Shown piece by piece: positions 32,360 to 45,300 of a stretch of DNA of 64,000 bases. Source of the DNA: Cyanodermella asteris (taxonomy: Eukaryota; Ascomycota; Lecanoromycetes; Ostropales; Stictidaceae). Position 1 is the first letter of the stretch, and every line of letters begins with the position of its first letter. The position numbers and the translations under genes were made by a program. The notes beneath the pieces are model-generated. The model saw only the letters and a program-made list of their open reading frames with translations, was not told the DNA's origin and searched no databases. The DNA is taken from the NCBI GenBank assembly GCA_900618795.1, contig UYJD01000004.1:1194849-1258848 (forward strand), in the 5' to 3' direction.

Positions 32360-33421
32360 TCAAGTCTTGAATGATCTGTTGCGAGGGCTGGCACGAGGAC
32401 TTCTGCGCAGACTAGAGCGCGAACTCATCTTGGATATGCCTGTTGGCTTGCCGCTGGAGCCCGAGCGACGGGAACGTGAATACTTTGGGGATGATGCGCC
32501 GGCGAGGGCGTTCTTAAGGTCCTTGGGGACCGTGTAGGTAGTGAGCATTTCTGCGAAGAGATCCTCTGTGAAGAAGTTAGCACCTGCATATCGCAGATGT
32601 AATGCACCGCTGTGGCAAACTTGTCTCTGTAAGGCCGTCTACATGTGCTCCACGTCCCAAACCCAGCAATGGCCATTGAACGCACGCTGAACGGCCGAAG
32701 CCTGTCAGAAGAACTCATCATCTGAGGCAGACTCCTATCCAGTATTGAATAGGGACGCGTAAACTCGGATGGTTGTTCAAGGGACCCAGCGTGCCTGACC
32801 GGAATTGCAGACGAAGAAGCCACATGTGCAGACGTGACCAGGAGTTTGGCATGTCGAAGTTCGATCCACCAGCGACGCGACGCGTCGCTGGTGGATCGAA
32901 CTTATTTGCTCACCTGCATCAGCTGTAGAAGCCGTCGAACCCTCCGTGTATCCACCATTATCAGATTCACCACTGAAAACCAGGGAGTCGGCTGAGTCCG
33001 GATAGTGACAGCAAGTGTCAAGAGGAAGCTGGTATTCTGCTGAATACTGCTGAGAATCTGCATCGCTTGCCAGAGACGATATCGAGGAAGTGTCAGAGTC
33101 GTGTTCAGATGGACTGGAATAGCCTTCGTCGACGCGTTTCTTCATCACCCGTACCCAGGAATCTGTACGTGACGTCAGTTATAATCTCGAATGGCATCTT
33201 TCTGTCCGTGTCCACTTACCAGCATACGTCGGGCGAGGTGGCGGCACGATCCACGCCTTTTCCGCATCGTCTTCACCGTCGGGCGGAGGAGTGAGGAGGC
33301 CGTTATCCGATTCCCAGTCGCCTGAGTCTGTGCCAGCGCGGCTCAGGTAGCCCGGCAGAACATGCTCCCAAAACTTCACCGCCCGGCAGAAATCGTCTGC
33401 TGCCTCTGTATCGAAGTCCAT
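32360..33421 (-). CDS. Unrecognised Ser-rich protein, three exons
   Basis: Exons 33421-33220, 33162-32914 and 32565-32360 join in frame to 218 residues (introns 57 and 348 nt). I do not recognise a family. Residues 1-30 (MDFDTEAADDFCRAVKFWEHVL) look helical; the middle is acidic and Ser/Asp-rich (SSPSEHDSDTSSISSLASD) with two adjacent Cys (TCCHY). The last 50 residues are Ser/Arg-rich with repeated SSP/SPR-like motifs, resembling phosphorylated nuclear or RNA-binding tails. Conserved-looking blocks are WIVPPPRPTYADSW, spanning intron 1, and EDLFAEMLTTYTVPKDLK at the start of exon 3. The second intron is unusually long and contains a perfect palindrome. Reading through it would add about 45 residues and stop at 32777, an alternative isoform. 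Confidence 0.7.
32857..32903. repeat. Perfect 23-bp inverted repeat with 1-nt loop, inside an intron
   Basis: The left arm aagttcgatccaccagcgac plus gcg (32857-32879), one central A, and an exact reverse complement (32881-32903) form a 47-nt near-continuous palindrome. It lies just inside the 5' end of the 348-nt intron 32913-32566 of the Ser-rich gene, starting 10 nt after the donor. In RNA it would form a very stable hairpin; in DNA it could form a cruciform. No similar element was noticed elsewhere in the window. Confidence 0.95.
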
Positions 33422-34477
33422 TAGGTCGCGCAAGCAAAAGTTGCTTATTGAGTGGAGTGGAGAGTGTTGTTGATTGAGTAAAAGGACGAACTGGAGTGGC
33501 GATGAGGAGTGCGCTGCGTGAGACCGGCTGGTGTCTTGGCGTCGCGCCGGCCAATCGTGAGTGTTTGTGTCAAATTTTGGTGGCCGGCTGCCTGCGTCAG
33601 AGTGCCAAGACCCATCACGTGAGTATCAAGACCGAGATGACTGACCACAGGCGACAGGCAGCATGCATGCCGACAACCACAACGCATCGCATGCAACATA
33701 GCAAAGACAGTGTCAGGCGTTGGGGAAACCCACTGGAAGCATTTTTGTCCAATTAAAACGAGAACATTCGCCTTGTGAGGGCGTCTGCATTGCTGCAACC
33801 ACGAAACCAGGCACACATCGGCACATATCAACAACTCTACTGCTATGTCTTGTCATTTCTGGTGTTCAAAGGTGTTCATATGCATGATGAAGGTGTAGAG
33901 GGGCATTCTGACCAGAAAACGGTGTATATGAAGGCCTGTGGGTAGTGGTAAGGAAGAAGGAGAAATGACTCTTGCCACCAGATATACTTCATGTTATGTC
34001 TTGGCACCGCGCTTCCCACAAGTGGATTAGCGCAGCAAAGCCCGAAAATAGCGGACAGTCATGCGCGGGGAGACACCAGAGCACAGAAAGCGTGGCAGAT
34101 CGGATGTGCAATATCCTCATATCTTAGTAGTCTTGTGACTCAATACCGCATTCCAGGCTGCCAACCTTTCTGCTCTCAGCTGCGCCCGCAGCGAGGTTCA
34201 GCCTTGCGGACAAGCGAATCTGGCTTCTGGTAGGCGAGCAGGCATTCGTCGCAGCGGTGGCCAACTGACTTTCTGTTCCTGCTCTGACTCTAACCCGGTC
34301 CACCTGGATCCTGTGTTCCATGTCATCTCAACCTGCCACTTTCTGACCGTTACTCTTATACTATCCATATTCCGTGGCTGCGCGCGGGCGCTCCCGTTTC
34401 CTCTGGCCATCTAACAGTACTTATCGTTTCCCCGCCCTGATGCCTGCGTCGCGTGTGTAGACGATTCCGCCGCCGTT
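33422..34477. other. Divergent intergenic region, Ser-rich protein / kinase
   Basis: About 1.05 kb between two head-to-head genes, so it contains both promoters. No gene, RNA or repeat recognised. Confidence 0.4.
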
Positions 34478-36621
34478 ATGGCCAGCCCGGAGTCCACCAC
34501 TTTTACCACAAACGTATTTGACCACGAAGAACTGATCAACGACCCCGGTGTGCTTGCGCGCATCGTCCCCGTCAACGAGGCCGCGAAAGCAGCTTTCAAC
34601 GGACTTGCCCGTGGCCAGGAAGAGGGTCTGCTCCAGGAGTACCACAACCAATTCATCCAGGTCGAGGGTTTCGCCAAAAAGGAAGAAGTAGTCTACAGTA
34701 GCGAGTCAGAGAACGACGTCAACTCGCCCTTGTCAGCGGCCTCCGAGGGCTTGTCTGCCATCCAGGCAGAGCAGCTCGAGGGCCACTATGTCTTGTCACT
34801 TCTCAGACCTCCTGCCCTGGCCTCGGGAGTAGGATGGCGGATAGGCAAAGGTTCCTCGAGGTCCTTGGATAAAAGCGTTGACATTCTCGTCATTGCGCCT
34901 GGGAGGTCTCGCGGTCATGACTCGGTAAGTTGTTTCTCTTGGACTCGGATGCTTCAATCACGTACTTCTTCACTTGCACGCATGTGGCGCCACGGAATTC
35001 ATGCCCGCAATGCCCAAAACAAAACCAGCCTTGCTTTCAAGGACGGTATTTGTGGCAGCAATGTCTATTGCGGCTCATAAATGTGTCTCTAAAGTAATCC
35101 AATGATCGAGACAATCCTTTCTTGCGATTTCAAGATACCCTGCACACGTCAGCTTCGTACGCTTACCATCAGCAGACGGACGCTCGCATGCGTAGGTCGC
35201 TCGCCAGCGTCCACGCTCACATCCAGCTTCATCGCAAGTCTGGCGTACTGATGCTGTCGGCTGGCGACAGCCACAAGCCAGTCGAGATCTTCGACGAAGA
35301 TCAGGCGGACTGGGTGCGCCTCCTCCATCCTCAAAGCACAGTCCTCCATCAACCATATAACCGCTTCCGCCTTGGCCTCCTCGAATTCGCTGTCGTATAC
35401 CCCAAAATCCAGCATGATCGTAACAACCCTGATTACAAAGAACTGATGCAAGCTCGCAACTCCTACATGAAAACTCACCTCCACGTTCCGCATCCTCATC
35501 CCGACATTCCTATTGTTCCACAGCGCGATATCCACATCCGAGATGGACTACGCATTTTCCGTACCGTCGGTGCCGGCGGTTTTGGCTGGGTTAGCGCCGC
35601 AATCGACATTGCGACCGGTGACCCCTACGCCGTCAAGGAGACAGTCATCAAACACCGGGATCAGATCAACGAGATTCGCGCCGAGTTTGACATTGGTCAA
35701 TGCATTGCCGAAGGCTCCGAAGGGCTCGTTCGAAGCTCGAGAATGTTCTGTGAACATGAGCACCCAGGTCCATGTGGACAGAAGCCAGAGGTTGTCTGGA
35801 TAGTCTCTGATCTTGCCCGGATGGATTTTGGAAGCTTTCCCCATCAGTTCGTCCGACTACCACGAAAGCAGCGACTCAACCTCTTGAAACAATTACTGTC
35901 CGGCCTGGCGTCTTTGCATGCTGAGGGTATTATGCACCGTGACATCAGCGAACGAAACTGTCTCATCCTCTCTGGCGACCCGGCGCAAGCAGGACTCTGC
36001 GACTTTGGAAAGGCGATTCGAGCTCCCAGCTCCAAAGAGCCTGCACTCGGGCCAAAGTACACCTTGGCGCCGGAAGTCGATGGAGTCCGGTTCTATGACA
36101 ATAAGGTTGATGTCTGGGCACTGGGTCTGGTCTTCTTCCGCATGACACATCCAGGCCAGCCTACAGTCAGACTAGACGAACACCGCCACGACCTCGCCAT
36201 CAAGGCACTTCAACGCTCAAAACAACGCCAAGCCTCAGAGGCAGGCTTGTACGCTCTCATCATCGACATGCTATCATGGGACGCTACACGGCGCCCGACC
36301 GCAGTAACAGCACTCGGTCGGATGAAGGCTCTCGAACAGCAAGATGGTGCGACTGCTGTGCCCCAGACCACACAAAAGCCCCAGGAGCCGGCGTTCAAGA
36401 AGCTCAAGACCGAAGAGTCGGTTCTCAAGGCCGCGCAGGCGGATGCAGAGAATGCAGCGGAGATTGGAGCGGCAATCGTGCAGGACCTCGCAGGACCACC
36501 TCCAGCAGCACTCCCTCCGAGGCCGACAGCGGCGCCCGTTTCTGGCGGCGGAAGCGAAATCGAATCGACACAACCATTCACGCATGAGATTATCCCTCGA
36601 CTGTATCAGCCTGACGTTTGA
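34478..36621 (+). CDS. FHA-like domain plus protein kinase
   Basis: Exons 34478-34924 and 35176-36621 give 630 residues; the 251-nt intron has a GTAAGT donor and a cttaccatcagcag acceptor (35172 is an equally in-frame alternative). Residues about 95-200 look like a forkhead-associated fold: GVGWRIGKGSS, then RSLASVHAHIQLHRKSG (the S..H core) and a terminal strand. The kinase spans about 270-560: VGAGGFGWV glycine loop, AVKE lysine, MHRDISERN catalytic loop (near 403), CDFGKA, LAPEVDG. The C-terminus is Ala/Pro-rich and disordered. FHA plus kinase is the layout of Rad53/Cds1/DUN1-type checkpoint kinases, but the sequence is too divergent for me to name an orthologue. FHA confidence is moderate; kinase is certain. 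Confidence 0.85.
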
Positions 36622-38311
36622 GTTTTATTTTTCTGAGCGTGTTTTGCGCGGGCCCATCCGCTGCCAACGCTTTGTGTTTGCGCATACTGTACTCTTTTCT
36701 CACAAGGTTTGATGATTGAACGGCGCTATGGTGTTTTCATTTTGAGCGAACGAAGTACATGGTATTTACTTGACATTGAGCAATGTCGTTTTATGGTTTC
36801 ACGAACAAGGCTGATGGAGGAAAAGTACCGGATACCATGGGAGACTCTATTCTTATTTCCTCGAAGACTTGTTGGACACGCAGACATCGTTTTGGATATA
36901 CGCGACGTGGTCGCATAGTTGTGTCATGGTAGAGAAAGATGAATTTCGCCACCAAAAATATATTTACTTGCCGAACACCAAAACTTTGAAAGTGTCAGGA
37001 ATCGCGTATGCCGCTCCACATTTTGCTTCATGTCCGTAATCCTTACGAGAACGAAGGCCCGTGCTTTTCCTGCGACCAGGTATGAGAGAGAGAAGCCCCA
37101 GCGCTCGGCAGGTCAAAACATTCTGCGCGATTGCAAGATTTGGGCCGTGCGTGGATGCATCCACAGACCAGAGCTTTTTGGTCCCAGGCTGCTGGAGATC
37201 TCGATTGACCCACCCTACTCCAATGCGCGTACAGGGAGCAGGGATGTTTCGACATGTGGTGGGACGAACACCCTGGACAGGAGGAAACACGACGTCTCGT
37301 ATCACCAGAGAAAAAAACGGTTTCGTCTTTCCAGCGGCCGTAAGAATTAGGGCCCAAGGAGGCCACTGTTGGTCGATATGTCTTGGATGTGTCGTTGTTC
37401 CTGAGACATGCTGGCGGGTATCATATTGATATTGTCGCAGTCTGTTTCTGGTCCGTAGCTATTGGGCACTATGCAGAGAGGATGTCGAATGCTTGTCACG
37501 CAAAACGATGACCTACGAGTGTCTGCGGCGCTCGCACCACATGGCATATCCTTTGACGGTGTTGAGAATCTGGTAGAGTAGACAATACTAGCCATGGGAT
37601 CTTACCTGAGCCGCTATCAAGTCTCACCAACGCGTCTCGCTCGGTATTTTCAGGCTACTCTTCCAAGGCAATGGCTCGTTGGGTTGCTCTGCGGGACGCA
37701 AGCCGTCACAAGATGTTTGCTCAGTCCACCGCAAGTCCGCAATTGAGTTTCAGGGCGTCGTTTGCAGGTTTTTGGCTGTCTTGCCCGACGGCCTACCTGT
37801 ACCGGTCTACCGTACTTCGGTACTGGTCCAGGAACTCGATGCTATTCGTAGACATGGTTGGGACATGTATCATGCCCTTTGCGCATGCGCGTTGCAGGGA
37901 AAGATGGTCCGAGGGCGACGCTGCCCGACAGCTGCAGGTCGTTGTAGGGTATGCGTAACCTTAGCGCGTCGACGGAAGACGTGTTCGATAGCGAAGGATA
38001 ATTGTGGACGTACGAGAAATTTGGAGACTAGTGCTTCTGTGAGACCATGTTCTTGGTGAGAGCTTGGGATGGCAATCATGCCCCTGGATCGACTGGACGC
38101 GGCGCAGGTGACCGCCGGGCGTCATTGGCTCCAGTGGGGCAGCCTCAGGGGCTTCGGGTGTGGGAACTTGGGGAGCTGGCTGGCCGGTCGCTGCTTGGGT
38201 TGGCTGCAACTTTCACACTTTCTGTCGCTGGTCAGCAGCTTAACCCCTCCCCTCCACATTTCTTTGAAACACATGCCGACGGGATCTGCTCTCTATTCGC
38301 CAACATCCTTC

Positions 38312-38345
<34 letters not shown>

Positions 38346-38881
38346 AGGCCGGCGACCCGTCGCAAACTGCCTCTCTTGTCACTCACGCTCAACGTCTTCG
38401 AGCAACACGACTAGCCTTTCCTCTACAATTGGCGACACCTCTTGGAGCTGCACGCGTCGCGAGTACCCGAGCTTTGCCATCACGCTCCTTCTTCACCACC
38501 GAAGTTTACCTCGGGGTCTTAGCAATCGACTTTGCTCAGTTCTCTCCATAACTCAGTCGCAGTCTCTCCTTCAAGATCACGACCTTGCTTCCCGAGCTTC
38601 GCCTTTTCCTTTTCCACTGCTCCAAGCTCCACCTTGCTCATACCGCACCAACGTCCCAGTCAACTTGGCAGCTTAGTCGGATGTTCTAACCCCCCAACCG
38701 GAGTTGGCAAGCCGATCGGAAACCTACGTCGGCCATCGACCTGTAACCCTCCAGGAACAAGACAGCCGAGTCAACTGGCCAACAATGCTTCTGGAGGTCT
38801 GAGTACTGCTGCTCGTAGCACACAGTCCGAACGCGCCCAGTCGGCGTCTCTGTCAGTGATCAGTTGACGCACCAACGAGCC
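36622..38881. other. 2.3-kb intergenic region upstream of the DENN gene
   Basis: No convincing gene on either strand. A (CTGT)n microsatellite sits at 38313-38345. From about 38350 to the DENN start the + strand is C/T-rich and looks like a long 5' leader. Confidence 0.45.
38313..38345 (+). repeat. (CTGT)n microsatellite
   Basis: About eight uninterrupted copies of CTGT, roughly 540 bp upstream of the DENN start codon, within the presumed promoter/5' leader. Confidence 0.95.
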
Positions 38882-41800
38882 ATGGCTCCCTTGCCAATGC
38901 CCTCATCCACCAACGCGCCATTGGCCGATTGGTTCTTCATAGCAGGTAAGGGCGATCTGAATTGTATGAGTTCTGGCTGCGCAATTGACTAACAACAGTT
39001 CAGGCGTTGATAGCGACTCCCTCCGCTGGGAAGTCGACACCTCTTCCAATCGCCTTTCCACCGCACAGCTCACCATCCACGAAGATGATGAGGGAGTTTC
39101 GAGTCCCAGAAACAATGCCCTGGCGGTGCCATCGTCGCCCCGAGCTAGCCAGCGAGAATCCCAGTACAGCTACAACAAATCCCCATCTGGCGGAGAACGC
39201 ACCTCCGTCCAGTCAATCGACACGATCAAATATAATCCCGAGAAGAATGGCACAGCAAGCAATAGACGCAGCGCTACGATAAGGGCGGTACAAAGTAATG
39301 GAGATAATGATCTGGGCTTTGGCGCCGATTTCGACTCGGCGCTTCGGAAGTTCGCCTCAGCGCGAGAGTCCTTCCTAGCAGACTTGTCGTTCAGCACCGG
39401 GGTTGTGACTCCAAATAAGCCAAAGCCGCGACCCAAGACTCAGCGGATTATCGGCGAAGAGATACCACAAGCGAGCGGTCCGTCCGCCTCGATAAAATCG
39501 GGGATTGGTAGCATCAGGAGACGGATCTCGATACGGGATATGAACAGCTTGAAGCGGCAGCCATCTTTGGCAAGGCAGAGTTCTGTGAGGACCTCGAAGC
39601 GAATGAGTAACTATAATTCAGTTATCCCGAATCCACAGCCGCTCAACGCAGATGCGAACATGCATCCCCTCAAGAAACGGTTTGAGCCCGTTTTGCTCGA
39701 TCGGTACCCACCTAAGACAATGGTCGAGGAGTCGAAACGCCGGCCGCCCTTCCCCGACTATATTCCCATGTTCGCATTTCCCAATGACATCAATGTGGTC
39801 TCGGCGGACGAACGACCACGATCGACATGGCACGGCTTTGCCATGACAGCCGAGGACGGATCAAAGTTGCATGGCCTGTGCCTGATAATGTGGATACCCT
39901 TGAACGAGAAGGCTTCAGAAGATCTGGAGCGCAAATGTGAGGATTGGCGGCGGAAGAATATGCCAGACGAAGAGCGAGAGTTGGCCAGCAGCTTGGGTGA
40001 AAGGCTGGCTGTGGAGCGAGGGAACTTATCAACACTTCTGGCAAAGCTGCCTAGCGTCGCTTCCGGTTCTGCTGAGCGCGACTCTCTGGAGGAGGAGATT
40101 GGCGCGGTGGAAGAGAAAATCAACCTCATGGCGGACATGCTCAGACCCTTGCGTCATGGCGCTGCTAGCAAAATCGACGGTTTGACTGATGGCGAAACTG
40201 GTCTCTGGATCCCCAGAGCTTATGGTGTGCTTGGAAAGGATGGCTCAATGACATCTTTTTGGAAGGAATGGCTGAAGGCCGTGGTCGTCCCCATGACTAA
40301 CGGCAAAATCCTCAGAGTGGCTGCAAGTTCACCCAGAGTCGGCATGTGGCAACCACTTGAGCGCTACGTCGTAAACATGTTTGTTGAAGCACCCAGCCCT
40401 GTGCTCTCGAAGACTCAAGTTGAGGTCGCTATTCGTGAGCTGCGCCTGTTTGCGCGGAAAGAGGCAGTGAACGAGATACCTGGCTCACGGAACACTGACA
40501 TCTATGCTCTGTTTCGTGCTCTCTCCATACCGAACATTGTGGTTCTTTTTGAGTTTGTCTTGACAGAATCTCGCATCATTCTGTTATCGTCCTACACGTC
40601 CATGTTGCACCTCGTCAGCAAGGCGCTCACTGAGCTCATCTACCCGTTCCAGTGGGCTGGCGTCTTCATCCCGGTTCTACCCGCGCGCCTCGTGCAGGCC
40701 ATCGAAGCACCATGCCCTTACATCGTGGGCATTGAGCGTCGATATGAGAATATTGAGCTTCCATCTGACGACTTTGTGCTTGTCGACCTGGATCAGGATA
40801 CAATTGAAAGCACGGTGCAGCCTGTACAGCTGCCTAAACAGCAGAGGAGGAAGCTTGCCTCGTTACTTCAGGTCGCAGCTCCACACCATAACCGAATGGG
40901 TGTGCATACTGGACCGCCGGCATATGCTGTGGAGACCTTTCCCTTCGACGCCTTTTCCTCAGAAACTCCATCCCTGTTCGAGAGCAATCCTCAACCCACA
41001 TTCCTCTCCAAGTATGCTGGGCTCAACTCGGCGGCATTCGGCGACAATGGTTCGAACTTTGCGGCTCGGCCACCAGTGTACAATGCTTTCTTGCAGGCGA
41101 AGGGAGCAGCTAGCAAGAGCTCACACGATCGTCCAGGTACGAGCGCAACCAGCAAAGGAAGCCCAGAGTCGTCCATTTCGCCTTCTTCCGGCAGCTTTCC
41201 GACCACGCCAATCTCGAAGAATGACATCGGCTTCGCTTTGCAGGCCAGTCTGAGGGAGAAGAGATCGGGGCATTTCAGCTCGGAGAGCTTGGGACGCAGG
41301 AGTTCAAGTTTCGGAACTGAACGACGACCCACGATCCGTGGTCCTAGCGCCAGAGGACCTTTCGCACATGGCGGCAATCCGAGCATCTCAACACTCCACG
41401 GAGAATTTGGCAACCCAGGGAGGTCTACCTATGCACCATCGGTCATGGCGCCTTCGACATATGCGCAGTCAACACTAGCGGCTTCAACGATCATGCCAAG
41501 TGCGCTATATCAACCTGTACACGATACCAAGACGACACGATGGGCAGAGGGCCATTGTCTGCAATGGCGCCCTAATGATGCGTCAAGCGCTTGCTCTGTA
41601 TGTGACGACAAGCCTGAGGAGGGTGGAATATATAGGTGCACAGGCTGTGGTATCAGTGCGCACGCCAGGTGCGTGCAGCAGATTTGCATCGTCTGCTCGG
41701 CAGCGTTCCATCCAGAGCAAGTTCGTGCAGCGTTTGTGCGCTGCTTCGCCAGCTTACTTTACACCTACCGCAAGTTCATGAAGCCACCGAGTGCAGCACA

Positions 41801-42378
41801 GAAGAAAAGCGGTCTCGTCGCCAGTTTCGACATGGAAGGCTTCAAGCGGAGCTTACCAACCGAGCAAAGCGAATACGTGGCAGGACTGCAGCAAACGCAA
41901 GGTAAGATGACTTCCAATTATGAGATTTGCTAAAGCTGACATTTATACAGCCTTTAACGAATTCGTCCACGAACGGGAAAGGACGTCTGCCTCAGATCCC
42001 AGCATCCACCTGTTCGACCAAATCATTCTGGCCAAGCGCAACCGCGGCCGTTCCAGCATGAATCCTTTTTCAAAAGCTAAGAGCACAAACTTTCTCGCTG
42101 ACACGTCTGAACACCTATGGCGTACAATGGCGGCCAATCCGCCCAACGGCCGATTTCCCGGGGATTATCGGAGCATTGTGACACGAATCCCCGCCAAGTT
42201 GGATCCGAGTTTGCTGAAAGAGCCGAGAGTCATCCAGGGTGCGCCCAGAGCCAACGTCATGGTTCCGAAAGCGCGCAGGAAACCGATCCCGAGCATGATC
42301 GCTCTGGACACGAGTGAGGAGAACTTGCCGCCGAGGAGCGAAGCGGGCGAGGACGGCAGCAAAACTGCGCCTGCATAG
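38882..42378 (+). CDS. DENN-domain protein with C1-type zinc finger, three exons
   Basis: Exons 38882-38945, 39004-41901 and 41951-42378 (introns 58 and 49 nt) give 1129 residues. The first exon encodes ADWFFIAGVDSDSL, the usual start of the upstream DENN subdomain; the core DENN follows (ALFRALSIPNIVVLFEFVLTESRIILLSS, LTELIYPFQWAGVFIPVLP, PYIVGI). A Ser-rich disordered stretch (about 700-860) leads to a C1/phorbol-ester-like Cys-His finger (HCLQWRP, CSVC, YRCTGCGISAHARC, CIVC). The downstream DENN region continues into exon 3 (EFVHERERTS...HLFDQIILAKRNRG). DENN proteins are guanine-nucleotide exchange factors for Rab GTPases, so membrane-traffic regulation is expected. The Rab partner is unknown. 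Confidence 0.9.
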
Positions 42379-45300
42379 GAGAGGCGTGACGGGATGCAAC
42401 GAGCCACGAGTGCGGGCAGCGATTTCGCCGATATCCCGTGCCTGTGTGAGCGGACCGTCAACACACAATAGAAGCACATTCGCGCATGATCTTACGAATA
42501 TTAATGATACGAAGCAGGAGCGACGGAGAGAAAGCGGAGTGTCTGGCAACTTGGCCATGGCATCTATTTGACGTCAATCGACAGCGTGGGGGGTTTTTGG
42601 CCCGCACAAGCAAATATAAAACTTTATTTGGTAATTTGGAAGCGTTTGGGGAGCGCATACTGGGAATCGTCTAACGAGGTTCTGTGTTATACTCGAGGCA
42701 TGTGGTTAAGAGAAGGCCAGCCTGGATAATGGCGCACCGTTACCGGTTTCAGGCAAGAGAAGCGACAGCAGACAGAACAAAACAGACATGTCTGTGAATG
42801 CAATAGCCCAATAAAGTTCTTTCTTATATGCTGAACCCGCACTTCGGATGCGGAGCGCGTTTGTGTTCAGTCAGCCAGCGTTTCGCCGATCCTGGATGGA
42901 TTCGCGCGTGTGACTCTTCCCCATTGCGAATGCCGGCTACGCAGCCGCAGTCGGTATCTGCCATAGGGGTATATGTTCTCCCTGCTTCCCGCCCTATGGC
43001 CTTCTTGCTTTCTCTTCTCTTCAGGTCAGTATTGCAAGGAAGACCTACGCCTCATGCAGACCTCGCCGACCTGCGTGGACGTGCCTGGCAATCTTGACCT
43101 CAATCTCCATCTGTCACCGCAAAATCAAATCCCTGTAACAGTTACAAATGCTACGCCGATTACTCGAGCGAGCTGTTTCTCTATTTGAAAAAGACCTTGT
43201 TTATTCAACGACATGTCTGTGATACGTCCTTGGCTGTTGCGCCTGTGCTTCGAAGGACTCGTCATCTCATTTGGACACCAACAGACACGTCTTGGTAGAA
43301 TCATGTGAATTTCTCCAAAGCAGGTCGAGGCCTGGGTTGATTCTTTGATTCTTTGCCTCTTTGTAGGAGCAAACGGCCCTCGAAACGTCTTTGCGTTTTT
43401 ATATATGAGAACATTTGGCCACAGGGGGTCGCGTCCCGCTGTTCAGAAAGCGATTGATGATGGAGGCTTCATCAAGACGCTGGCTGGCTCGCTGCAGTAT
43501 CACACATGTTTGAGGACATGCGGGTCGTCTGTCTCCCCCTCTGTGACGGGACAATGTCGGTCGTGGAGGAACGCAAAGCGCATGTCTGGCAGACGATATC
43601 AAGCAACGCCCTTGGACTCGCGTTGAGCTGCAGAGAAGTCCCTGAAACGCGGCCGGGTCGATTGTCCAGATCATGCCTCATAAGGCCCCCGGACGAATGT
43701 CGCTCCAGGATATACCTTTGTCGGGTCGTGGACAAGGACCACCAGGATCGCCGACACCTCCGAAAACGAGGGCTGGCGCCACGGCATCTCACTAGCAAGA
43801 ACAAGGGACACGGTCCGCCGCCAGTAGGTGTCCGACTCGTTGCAGAAGCGTACATGTACAGCGTGCTCGTGGCGGCCGTCGCAAATTGGACGCTGCCGGC
43901 AATTACACGCGGGCGGCGCCTGTGTTCTTCTTGGTCTTTACCTCTCGCCGTCTACAATATCCAATCGGCATGCTAACGGTACCGAACCCGCGGACCCGGC
44001 GACCATGGTTGCAAGATTGACACAATTTTATAGCCTCTTGGAGTTGTCTGGTCCCTCTGACTCACGGCGTTGGTGCCGGGAGCGTAGTGACAGACGCTGA
44101 AGATACATTCCGAAAGCCATAACGACGGCCCTGCTCTTGATATCTTCGCTCGGATACGTCTGCGTTGCTGGCTATCCTCTGTGGTTATCGTTGATATCAC
44201 AAATGTCGGGGGAATGAAAGATGCAGCGTGTGGTGCGCCGCAGGTTGCGAACCAGCCAGCTACAAAGGGCACGCTGTGGTGCAAACACCGCTGGCAAGAG
44301 GGACGCTCTGCGGGGTTTCGAATTGCGAGAAGATATTATGCACTGCCCGCTCGGCGAGTCGATGGAAGGAAGATGCTGCCTTTTGTCGGCTTGTGGACAA
44401 TGGTGACGAGCGACATGGGTTGTACGACCGAGCTACGTCGAGTCAGCTCGTCGTCGCCTCTCCACGGCCTGGCGCCGCTCGATGGAATGTCACAATTCAT
44501 GGCAACGTCTGCGCTCGTTCTGGCTTGTTGAGAAAGATTCGTCTGGAAAAACCTGATGCACGTTATGGTGCAGCTATGTCTGTTGATGTATATCTCCTTC
44601 TGCCCGGCTGGAAATACACAATATGTGCTGAATTGACGGTCTGCTCAGGCGAGTTGGGCGCCGTGGGCGAGCTCACGGCCTGGTCCTCGCCACCTGCTGC
44701 AGATGACCCACATTCCACATGAACGAAGGATGAGGTCATACGCCTCTCGGCTGGGTCTCATATATGATATGATCTGGTACAAGGCGATGGGAATTTCTGA
44801 CTCAGGTAGTCCTCCACGCTCGTGGTCGTCATCCGGCAACACCGCAGGATATATTGCTGTTCACTCTGAGCAAGCCTTCATATGTGGTATTCTTACCATC
44901 GAAATCGTGAATGGTGGCGGTGTGAATACATCATCCGTTCCGATACGCATCTCAAAGACGCCTTGCGGAAGCAAATACGCCTCCGTCCCGTGCTGGCGAC
45001 GTGTGCATGCAGACCAAATGCCACGCTGCGTCGGCGCGCCCGATGGCGCTCCTGGACGCTAGCAACCAGGAACCTTCTCCGAGATGGATACGCAAGATGA
45101 ACAGACACCGTGTCGAGCACGGGGGAAAAGACCTCGCACGAGTATACCCGAATACCTTGCGGACGCGATTTGACCGACGAACATGTAAAACGAACGACCG
45201 GTCGTGCGAAATGTTCGGCAGACCACGAGTTCAGAATTGAAGGAACAAGTGAAAATTTACACCAAAGCTGTGGTCCACGCTGTTTGTCGGAGATCTGGAG

